From contig DCIW01000169.1 of the NCBI GenBank assembly GCA_002317225.1, positions 515 through 7,490 of the forward strand: a stretch of DNA of 6,976 bases. The letters run 5' to 3'. The notes under the pieces were generated by a model. The model ran no database searches. It was not told the origin of the DNA and was given only the letters and a program-made list of their open reading frames with translations. Of the stretch, positions 1 to 5,783 are shown in pieces. Position 1 is the first letter of the stretch. Each line of letters opens with the position of its first letter. This stretch comes from Prevotellaceae bacterium UBA1716. Its GTDB lineage: Bacteria > Bacteroidota > Bacteroidia > Bacteroidales > Bacteroidaceae. The translations under genes and the position numbers were made by a program.

Positions 1-866
1 TGCATCACCCACGAACCGATGAATCGACCTACCATGAAGAAGATAAGTCCGAAACCAAGGAACTGAGAAGCACTCTTTGCAGAGAAGATATTGAGTTCGG
101 ATGCAAAAGTAACGAAGTATGAGTTGACTGATATTTCTGCCACTTCGTAAGCGAGAAGGGCTAATGCTCCAAAGAGGAACATCTTGTTTTTCAAGAGCTT
201 TGAATAAGGGCGTTCAATCTTTTCGACCACAGCATCTTTGAGTTCGCCTTCACCTTCATGCTTGATTTCAGGAAGTTTTGAGAATCCGAAGATGATTGCA
301 ACTACCACAACAACAATACCCATGATAGCGTAAGGGATACTTACATCAGCATCATTGCCCTCGGAGAAGAGGAACGAACCCACGATGAATGGTGCAAGAC
401 ATGCTCCAAGACCATTGAACGACTGGGCGAAGTTGAGTCGCGAAGCACTCGTCTCTTTTGCTCCAAGTTCGGCAGCATAAGGATTGGCAGAAGTCTCAAG
501 AATGGCAAGTCCACATGCTATGACGAAGAGACAAACAAGGAACGGATAGAGCGAATTCATCTGACTGCCAGGGATAAACATGAATGCTCCCGCAGCATAC
601 AGAAGGAGTCCGAAGACCACTCCCTTCTTATAACCAAAACGATTGATAAACATACCTGCAGGCACAGCCATAAGGAAATAGCCCAAGTATGTGGTCACCT
701 GAACGAGAGCAGCCTCTGTATTACTGATTTGGAGGGAGTCGTGAAAATGCTTGTTGAGCACATCAAGAATGTTGCGTGCAAAACCCCAAAGGAAGAAAAG
801 TGATGTGATAAGTGCAAATGGCACTACATACTGCTTTGAAGTAAGAGTTTCTCTTTTGATAGCCAT
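1..866 (-). CDS. FHS-family sugar:H+ symporter (FucP/NagP-like MFS), 3' end missing
   Basis: This is an inner-membrane transporter of the major facilitator superfamily, fucose-galactose-glucose (FHS) group, which imports a sugar with a proton. The start codon is at 866-864, and 288 codons are present before the window edge; the family is usually 400-440 residues, so the C-terminal third is missing. The N-terminal block (residues 23-41, FFLWGFARN...DVLNKHF) and residues 118-131 (CGLAILETSANPY) match FucP. Asp35 and Glu124 align with the two acidic residues important in E. coli FucP (Asp46, Glu135). RLNFAQSFNGLG (143-154) is another family signature. About six helices precede a charged cytoplasmic loop near residues 198-227. 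It lies 57 bp downstream of the GHL10 gene on the same strand, which suggests co-transcription and a role in taking up sugars released in the envelope. The substrate (fucose, GlcNAc, glucose/galactose or a muropeptide sugar) cannot be read from the sequence. Family sure, substrate unknown. Confidence 0.93.
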   Translation of the reverse strand, partial: MAIKRETLTSKQYVVPFALITSLFFLWGFARNILDVLNKHFHDSLQISNTEAALVQVTTYLGYFLMAVPAGMFINRFGYKKGVVFGLLLYAAGAFMFIPGSQMNSLYPFLVCLFVIACGLAILETSANPYAAELGAKETSASRLNFAQSFNGLGACLAPFIVGSFLFSEGNDADVSIPYAIMGIVVVVVAIIFGFSKLPEIKHEGEGELKDAVVEKIERPYSKLLKNKMFLFGALALLAYEVAEISVNSYFVTFASELNIFSAKSASQFLGFGLIFFMVGRFIGSWVM

Positions 867-875
867 GATTTGTGT

Positions 876-908
876 GGACGGATTTTAACGTCCGAGAACG
901 GATTTTAA
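876..908 (-). repeat. Two 11-bp direct repeats with a small hairpin ahead of the transporter start
   Basis: On the plus strand the sequence ACGGATTTTAA occurs at 878-888 and again at 898-908, a 20-bp period (about two helical turns). The right-hand part also forms a five-pair stem, GGACG (876-880) with CGTCC (889-893), around an 8-base loop. In the minus-strand transcript the hairpin ends 9 bases before the transporter's start codon, where a ribosome would load. It could be an operator, an RNA element affecting translation, or chance. Confidence 0.4.
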
Positions 909-923
909 TATAGATTTTTAGTT

Positions 924-2537
924 TTACTTCTTCTTTTTCTTGGCGAGCTTGGCTGCTTCTTTTGCGGCTTTCTTTTCTGCCTTTTCGCGAGCCTTGCGTT
1001 CTTTTGCAGTTTCCTGATGCTTATGTCCCTTGAGGTCGCGATTGATGAGATAAGGAACATTGAGATTTTCAGGTAAATCCACTCCGTCGAAGTATTCTTG
1101 AGCAGGAGCACTCTCATTGCCAAAACGATCGGAAGCAGTTACTGCAAAATAGTGCATCTTCAGAGCACGACCACCAATCTGGAATGTTGTGCCCTCGTGA
1201 CGACCGAAGAGAAGATTCTCCGCACGAGTGCAATCGACCGGATAGGTGTTCGACCCATATATATTATAATAAGGTGCATTTCCCTTCCAAACGAGTTTGC
1301 CCTCCTTGTAATTGATGTCGGTTGGAGTGGCAGGTGCCTCCTTCTTGCCCATCCAAGTCATGGCAGGAGTGAGGGCTGGATAAGGGAAGAACTCCTGTTC
1401 GCAAGCATCATATATGCCCTTGCAGTTCTTTGTGAGGAATTCGCCTCGATAGAATGCGATGCCTCCCATTTCGGTGTTGCGCGCTGTATGCATTTCTGCA
1501 CGAACATCATTAAGCTTCCATCTGCCTTCGCGAGGATCGAGGAAATAAATGCCAAGACCCGCAGCAATAGGATGCCCATAAGTGTTTTCAGCCCAATTGT
1601 AAACGAAAGGATAGAAGTGGTCGCCCTGGAAGTACATCATAGGGAACAACTGATCCTGAATGTTATCACGCAACCAAGCCTGAGGGTCTTGATACACAGC
1701 ATCATAACAACTCCATCCCTTTGCGGAATAGCGAGAGAGGTCGCGATATTTTCCGATAGGCGAACTTGAGAGTTTCACCCAAGGCTTGAGTGGTTTTACA
1801 GCATCGTGAACCTTCTGCACAATGCGAGTGATGTTTTCACGCTTCCAGTCTGCCTTGTTGCGCCCCTTTGGACAAAGATTATCATCTGAGAAATGATAAA
1901 GACTTTCAGGATAACGGATATAGTCGAGCGAAATGCCATCCACATCATAATTCTGCACAATCTCGCGACAGATGCTCGCAATATAATCGGCAGTAGCAGG
2001 GTTGCCCGGAATCATAAAGCATTCGCCACCAGACGTCTTGATGAGTTTTGGATTCTTCTTCACAATACTTGCCGCACCATATTTGCGTTGGCGGTCAGGA
2101 TTTCCGATAGGGATGCAAACCACCCACGAATGGAGTTCCATACCACGTTTGTGGCATTCGTCGATAGCAAACTTGAGAGGATCATAGCCCGGATTCTGAT
2201 TTGGTTTACCGGTAAGGCACATTTCCCAAGGTTCGATTTTCGAAGGATAAAGCACCGAAGCACGAACACGAGTCTGGAAAATGACTGTGTTAATATTGAT
2301 ACGCTTGTATGCATCAAGAATTCGACATAACTCTGCCTTCTGGAGAGCGATGTCGGATGGTTTCTGAATTTGCTTGCGAGGCCAGTCAAGACCACCAATT
2401 GTGGTAAGCCACACAGCTCTCACTTCATGAAGCGGTTGGGCAGTTTCGTAGAGGTTGTAATTTGATTGGGCTGTCATTATAGTGGTAAAACTGCATAAAA
2501 CAACCACAAAGAGAGCCACCTTATGTATAAATTTCAT
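924..2537 (-). CDS. Exported GHL10/DUF187 glycoside-hydrolase-like protein (DigH/YngK superfamily)
   Basis: This is a 537-residue exported protein of the glycoside-hydrolase-like GHL10 family (DUF187). The E. coli member DigH (formerly YddW) cleaves peptidoglycan glycan strands lacking stem peptides, so a cell-wall or other glycan hydrolase in the periplasm or outer envelope is likely. Residues 1-24 form a signal peptide ending in MTAQ. There is no lipobox: the only cysteine in it, Cys15, follows VVL. The TIM-barrel domain spans about 37-385: HEVRAVWLTT (37-46), FQTRVRASVLYP (87-98) and the family signature VDGISLDYIRYP (199-210), with Asp205 a likely active-site acid. Residues about 400-480 look like a fibronectin-III-like domain (LVWKGN...YYNIYGS...YFAVTASD). 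The last ~35 residues are an Arg/Lys/Glu/Ala-rich helix ending in five lysines. It is the first gene of a likely two-gene unit with the FHS transporter. Its start directly follows the divergent promoter region. Family assignment is strong; substrate and exact bond cleaved are inferred. Confidence 0.9.
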   Translation of the reverse strand: MKFIHKVALFVVVLCSFTTIMTAQSNYNLYETAQPLHEVRAVWLTTIGGLDWPRKQIQKPSDIALQKAELCRILDAYKRININTVIFQTRVRASVLYPSKIEPWEMCLTGKPNQNPGYDPLKFAIDECHKRGMELHSWVVCIPIGNPDRQRKYGAASIVKKNPKLIKTSGGECFMIPGNPATADYIASICREIVQNYDVDGISLDYIRYPESLYHFSDDNLCPKGRNKADWKRENITRIVQKVHDAVKPLKPWVKLSSSPIGKYRDLSRYSAKGWSCYDAVYQDPQAWLRDNIQDQLFPMMYFQGDHFYPFVYNWAENTYGHPIAAGLGIYFLDPREGRWKLNDVRAEMHTARNTEMGGIAFYRGEFLTKNCKGIYDACEQEFFPYPALTPAMTWMGKKEAPATPTDINYKEGKLVWKGNAPYYNIYGSNTYPVDCTRAENLLFGRHEGTTFQIGGRALKMHYFAVTASDRFGNESAPAQEYFDGVDLPENLNVPYLINRDLKGHKHQETAKERKAREKAEKKAAKEAAKLAKKKKK

Positions 2538-2554
2538 TATATAATCTTAATTTG

Positions 2555-2586
2555 TTTGCAAAGGTAGGGATTATTTTGTACTTTTG
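2555..2586 (+). promoter_or_regulatory. Putative Bacteroidota promoter for cstA
   Basis: TTTG at 2555-2558 and TACTTTTG at 2579-2586 match the Bacteroidota -33 (TTTG) and -7 (TAnnTTTG) elements exactly, with an ideal 20-base spacing. Transcription would begin a few bases after 2586, giving an AT-rich leader of about 40-45 bases before the cstA start at 2635. No Shine-Dalgarno is visible in that leader, as is normal in this phylum. Confidence 0.75.
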
Positions 2587-2594
2587 CAGTCAAA
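2559..2594 (-). promoter_or_regulatory. Putative Bacteroidota promoter for the GHL10-transporter unit
   Basis: Read on the minus strand, TACCTTTG (2566-2559) is an exact match to the Bacteroidota -7 consensus TAnnTTTG. The nearest upstream TTTG (2594-2591) is 24 bases away, a little longer than the usual 19-21, so the -33 element is weak or displaced. The start codon at 2537 would leave a leader of roughly 15-20 bases. The element overlaps the divergent cstA promoter. Confidence 0.6.
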
Positions 2595-2634
2595 ATAAGT
2601 TAAAAGACAACAAAACTAATATTATTTACTCAAA

Positions 2635-4122
2635 ATGATAACTTTTATTATTGCTTTTCTGCTGTTGATAATGGGATACGTACTCTACGGAGCATTCGTT
2701 GACCGTGTTTTTGGAGCAGATCCCCAACGCACCACTCCATGCTATACAAAAAAGGATGGGGTGGACTATCTTGAGATGCCAACATGGAAGGTATTTCTCA
2801 TTCAATTCCTGAACATCGCAGGTACAGGACCTATCTTTGGAGCAATACAAGGTATATTGTTTGGTCCTGCTGCTTATTTCTGGATCATTTTGGGTTGTAT
2901 ATTTGGTGGAGCAGTTCATGATTATATGTCGGGAATGCTTAGTATTCGCAAGGGGGGAGCCAGTCTTCCAGAACTTGTGGGTGACGAATTGGGCAACAGA
3001 GCCCGTATCACAATGCGTGTTCTCTCGCTTATCTTGATGATTTTGGTAGGTGCTGTGTTCGCAACTACTCCTGCTGGTCTGCTTTCAAACATGATTGGCG
3101 GAGAGAGCCTTCTTGGAGAAAAGACTTTCTGGATTATTGCAATTTTTGCATATTATATCATTGCCACTTTGATGCCTATCGACAAACTTATCGGTAAGAT
3201 ATATCCAGTCTTTGGTGTAGCTCTCCTTATCATGGCAATTGGTGTGGGCACAGGTATTTTCCTCAATCCTGGTGAGATGCCTGAGATTACAGATGCATTC
3301 AGCAATCATCATCCAACGAGTGCAATTCCTTTGTTCCCAGGTATTTGTATAACCATCGCATGTGGTGCGGTCAGCGGTTTCCATGCTACTCAGAGCCCTA
3401 TGATGGCTCGCTGCCTGAAGAACGAGAAGTATGGCCGTCCAATCTTCTACGGAGCGATGATAACTGAAGGTATCGTGGCACTTATTTGGGCAGCAGCAGC
3501 CATAAAGTTCGCAGACACATTTGATGTGAGCAAGTTTGGAATGGAGGCTTCTGCAGCACCTTACGAGAAACTTTGGGCAATCATGACCAATGGTGGTGAG
3601 AGCAGTGTTAACCCAGCCATCCTCGTTAACAGCATCTGCCAGAGTTGGTTAGGCACTGTCGGTGCTATCCTTGCTGTGCTTGGAGTTGTGGCTGCACCTA
3701 TCACTTCGGGTGATACTGCATTCCGTTCTGCTCGACTCATTGCAGCAGACTTCATGCATTACAAACAGAACAAGATTTATAAGCGTCTGCTCCTTTCAGT
3801 GCCTATCTTCATCATAAGCGGTATCCTTATGTTCGTGAAGTTTGACGTGCTTTGGAGATATTTCGCTTGGTTCAACCAGAGTCTTTCTGTGTTCACACTT
3901 TGGACTATAACTGTTTGGTTGGCAAAAGAAAAGAAACTATATTATATCAGTATGATTCCTGCACTTTGGATGACAATGGTTTGTTCGTCTTACATCCTCG
4001 TTGCTCCAGAAGGTTTCCAACTCCTTCCTGCTATTTCATACACAATCGGTGGTCTTTGTACCATTGCTTCTATTGCTGTTTTCTATAACTGGAAACGTAA
4101 ATACGATAAGAAATGCGAATAA
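2635..4122 (+). CDS. cstA: CstA-family carbon starvation transporter (short form)
   Basis: This is a 495-residue polytopic inner-membrane protein of the CstA family. E. coli members (CstA and BtsT) import pyruvate, and CstA has also been linked to peptide uptake during carbon starvation. E. coli CstA is about 700 residues; this is the shorter form, holding the core domain with little C-terminal extension. Signatures seen: NIAGTGPIFGA (60-70), GCIFGGAVHDYMSGMLSIRKGG (87-108) with PELVG just after, GAVSGFHATQSPMMARC (244-260) followed by NEKYGR, ITSGDTAFRSARLIAADF (356-373) and WRYFAWFNQ (407-415). About 12-13 hydrophobic segments can be drawn. It is driven by a near-consensus promoter on the divergent region. 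Its last 10 bases overlap the next small gene. No btsT-type two-component regulator and no YbdD/YjiX (DUF466) partner gene follow it here. Family is very sure; whether the substrate is pyruvate or peptides is not. Confidence 0.95.
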   Translation: MITFIIAFLLLIMGYVLYGAFVDRVFGADPQRTTPCYTKKDGVDYLEMPTWKVFLIQFLNIAGTGPIFGAIQGILFGPAAYFWIILGCIFGGAVHDYMSGMLSIRKGGASLPELVGDELGNRARITMRVLSLILMILVGAVFATTPAGLLSNMIGGESLLGEKTFWIIAIFAYYIIATLMPIDKLIGKIYPVFGVALLIMAIGVGTGIFLNPGEMPEITDAFSNHHPTSAIPLFPGICITIACGAVSGFHATQSPMMARCLKNEKYGRPIFYGAMITEGIVALIWAAAAIKFADTFDVSKFGMEASAAPYEKLWAIMTNGGESSVNPAILVNSICQSWLGTVGAILAVLGVVAAPITSGDTAFRSARLIAADFMHYKQNKIYKRLLLSVPIFIISGILMFVKFDVLWRYFAWFNQSLSVFTLWTITVWLAKEKKLYYISMIPALWMTMVCSSYILVAPEGFQLLPAISYTIGGLCTIASIAVFYNWKRKYDKKCE

Positions 4123-4304
4123 AAAAACATATATTAGTGCCTGCAGCATTCTTTTGCATCGGACTCGCCGTATATATATATAATGGTGTAAATTGGAATA
4201 CTTGGAAAATGTATCTTCCAAACATACTCATTTATTTGGGAATCGTCCTCGCACTTGGATGGGCATTAAAAAAGAAAGAACAATTAAAGAATAAGAATTA
4301 TTAA
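4113..4304 (+). CDS. Small two-helix membrane protein overlapping cstA
   Basis: This 63-residue protein is not one I recognise. Its ATG (4113) lies inside the end of cstA, in another frame, and overlaps it by 10 bases, so translation is probably coupled to cstA. Residues 7-23 and 35-52 are hydrophobic and would form two membrane helices joined by a short loop containing NGVNWNTWKM. Both ends are basic (RIKKH at the start, KKKEQLKNKN at the end), predicting both termini in the cytoplasm. Base composition is about 32% GC by hand count, lower than its neighbours, with AT-rich codons. In E. coli, cstA and btsT are each followed by a small DUF466 gene (ybdD, yjiX); this protein takes the same position but shows none of their features. 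A role as a CstA accessory subunit is a guess from position. The alternative, a chance ORF, is less likely given the tight overlap and clear membrane topology. Confidence 0.75.
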   Translation: MRIKKHILVPAAFFCIGLAVYIYNGVNWNTWKMYLPNILIYLGIVLALGWALKKKEQLKNKNY

Positions 4305-4323
4305 CGTATAATACAATTAGACT

Positions 4324-4806
4324 ATGAAGAAAGTATTATTATCAATGTTGCTCGTCATCGTTGGCGTTGCAAGTGCATCTGCACAATTTGAGAGAGGTAA
4401 GAAGTATCTCGGTGTCGGACTTGATGGTGTTGGCATCTCATACAGCGAATACAACAAGTTGCACATTGGCATTGGAGCTCACGCTGGTTATATGATCGAC
4501 GATGACTTTATGGTTATTGGTGACCTCGGTTTCAACTACGAGAAGAAGGATGCTCAGCAGGTTATAATTGGTGGTAGCGGTCGTTACTACATCGAGCAGA
4601 ACGGAATCTTCCTCCAGGCTGGTGTACACTATGTTCACGAGGCACCATCGTTCAACGATCTCACTATCACTCCTGAAGTAGGTTACTGCTTCTTCCTCAA
4701 CCAGCATCTTACTATCGAACCAAGTGTTTACTACGACTTCTCTGTAACAAGCTTCTCTGATAAGAGCAAGTTCGGTTTGAAGGTCGGTCTTGGTTGGTAC
4801 TTCTAA
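4324..4806 (+). CDS. Small outer-membrane beta-barrel protein
   Basis: This 160-residue protein has a clear signal peptide: KK at positions 2-3, a hydrophobic core, then ASASAQ with cleavage after Ala20 (Gln21 first). The remaining ~140 residues alternate polar and hydrophobic or aromatic residues in about eight strands, for example 27-36, 45-56, 61-72, 80-90, 94-104, 112-122, 128-138 and 148-160. The protein ends in LGWYF, with the C-terminal phenylalanine recognised by the Bam outer-membrane assembly machinery. This fits an eight-stranded OmpX/OmpA-barrel-like porin-family protein without a peptidoglycan-binding domain. It starts 19 bp after the small membrane gene, so it may belong to the cstA transcript, though its codon choice (AAC, CTC, AAG, CGT-rich) suggests higher expression and perhaps its own promoter. 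TATAAT at 4308-4313 is visible, but no Bacteroidota TAnnTTTG is. Function beyond a barrel cannot be stated. Confidence 0.85.
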   Translation: MKKVLLSMLLVIVGVASASAQFERGKKYLGVGLDGVGISYSEYNKLHIGIGAHAGYMIDDDFMVIGDLGFNYEKKDAQQVIIGGSGRYYIEQNGIFLQAGVHYVHEAPSFNDLTITPEVGYCFFLNQHLTIEPSVYYDFSVTSFSDKSKFGLKVGLGWYF

Positions 4807-4834
4807 TAACTCATAACTCATAACTTATAACTTA
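4807..4834. repeat. Four tandem 7-bp repeats (TAACTYA) before nadC
   Basis: Immediately after the stop codon of the barrel gene come TAACTCA, TAACTCA, TAACTTA and TAACTTA, four perfect-length heptamers. They fill the spacer except for AGCC directly before the nadC start codon. Such a run can gain or lose units by replication slippage, which would change nadC leader length in 7-base steps. No Shine-Dalgarno is present between it and the start. Confidence 0.7.
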
Positions 4835-4838
4835 AGCC

Positions 4839-5714
4839 ATGTTAAGCGTAGAAGAATTAAACGATAAGCTCATCGACCTCGCATTTGCTGAGGATATAGG
4901 CGATGGCGACCACACAACTCTTTGTTGTATTCCTGCAGACTCAATGGGTGAGAGCAAACTTCTCATCAAGGAAGAAGGCATCTTTGCCGGTGTAGAGATT
5001 GCTAAGCAGGTATTCCTCCGTTTTGACCCAACTATGGAAGTTGAGTGCTATATTGAAGATGGTGCTCACGTTAAGCCAGGTGATATTGTAATGTCTGTGA
5101 AAGGTAAGGAACAGTCGCTCCTTCAGACTGAACGCTTGATGCTCAACATCTTGCAGCGTATGTCGGGTATTGCTACCATGACTCACAAGTATCAGCAGGC
5201 TCTTATTGATGCTGGCACAAAGACTCGTGTGCTTGATACTCGTAAGACTACTCCAGGTATGCGTATGCTTGAGAAGGAAGCTGTGAAGATTGGTGGTGGC
5301 AAGAATCACCGTATTGGTCTCTTTGACATGATTCTTTTGAAGGATAATCATATTGACTTCTGTGGTGGTGTTCACAATGCCATCTCTCGTGCAAAGCAGT
5401 ATTGCAAGGACCACGGCAAGGACCTCAAGATTGAGTGTGAGGTTCGCGACTGGAAAGAACTTGAAGAAGCACTTGCTGAAGGTTGCGACCGTATCATGTT
5501 CGACAACTTCACTCCTGAAGACACAAAGAAGGCAGTGGAACTTGTTGCTGGTCGTGCTGAGACAGAATCATCAGGTGGCATCACATTCGACACAATGATT
5601 CCTTATGCAAAGGCTGGCGTTGATTTCATCTCATTCGGTGCTCTTACACATAGTGTAAAGGGATTGGATATGAGTTTTAAGGCTGCTGGTTCTGATAAAT
5701 TGATTATAAAATAA
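4839..5714 (+). CDS. nadC: Nicotinate-nucleotide pyrophosphorylase (carboxylating), quinolinate phosphoribosyltransferase
   Basis: NadC is cytoplasmic and joins quinolinate to PRPP, releasing CO2 and pyrophosphate to give nicotinate mononucleotide, the last step of de novo NAD-precursor synthesis. The 291 residues are full length for the family. The N-terminal domain carries EDIGDGDHTT (18-27) and the barrel follows. Residues equivalent to the known active site are all present: Arg107 in LQRMSG, Arg135-Lys136 in LDTRKTTPG, His157-Arg158 in GGGKNHRIG, Lys168 in LLKDNH, Glu201 in ECEVR and Asp222 in MFDNF. SSGGI (244-248) and SFGALTHS (265-272) bind the phosphate side. The pathway partners nadA and nadB are not in the window, so its neighbours give no pathway context. 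It may be co-transcribed with the barrel gene 32 bp upstream, and a GC-rich hairpin directly follows it. I chose the ATG at 4839 because it gives the normal N-terminus. Confidence 0.97.
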   Translation: MLSVEELNDKLIDLAFAEDIGDGDHTTLCCIPADSMGESKLLIKEEGIFAGVEIAKQVFLRFDPTMEVECYIEDGAHVKPGDIVMSVKGKEQSLLQTERLMLNILQRMSGIATMTHKYQQALIDAGTKTRVLDTRKTTPGMRMLEKEAVKIGGGKNHRIGLFDMILLKDNHIDFCGGVHNAISRAKQYCKDHGKDLKIECEVRDWKELEEALAEGCDRIMFDNFTPEDTKKAVELVAGRAETESSGGITFDTMIPYAKAGVDFISFGALTHSVKGLDMSFKAAGSDKLIIK

Positions 5715-5727
5715 AAAAGCCTACCCC

Positions 5728-5754
5728 TTCCCTCCCAAAGGGAGGGGGATTTTA
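5728..5754 (+). terminator. GC-rich hairpin after nadC, possible terminator
   Basis: CCCTCCC (5730-5736) pairs with GGGAGGG (5740-5746) around an AAA loop, with two possible U-G pairs below (5728-5729 with 5747-5748). ATTTTA follows, a short U-run. It sits 15 bases after the nadC stop, so it fits a rho-independent terminator with a modest tail. On the opposite strand the hairpin is followed, after several bases, by a TTTTTT run, so it might act both ways. Its near-perfect polypurine/polypyrimidine symmetry also fits a dispersed palindromic element. Confidence 0.55.
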
Positions 5755-5783
5755 GTTACTTTAGTTAATTGGAAATAAATATT

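Noticed and set aside
1098..1769. 223-codon open frame on the plus strand opposite the GHL10 gene
   Set aside because: It lies wholly antisense to a well-supported gene, its protein shows no family motif or sensible domain pattern, and long antisense frames are expected from the codon bias of the real gene.
4171..4182. TA-dinucleotide run inside the small membrane gene
   Set aside because: It encodes Tyr-Ile-Tyr of the first helix end in frame and is too short to call a microsatellite with confidence.
4308..4313. TATAAT resembling an E. coli -10 box before the barrel gene
   Set aside because: There is no matching -35, and Bacteroidota sigma factors use TAnnTTTG; AT-rich spacers give TATAAT by chance.
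4438..4821. 127-codon frame on the minus strand opposite the barrel gene
   Set aside because: The plus-strand protein has a signal peptide, strand pattern and C-terminal Phe; the antisense frame has none and is a shadow of it.
4941..5414. 157-codon frame on the minus strand inside nadC
   Set aside because: nadC carries all its active-site motifs here; the antisense product is compositionally odd and lacks any recognisable feature.
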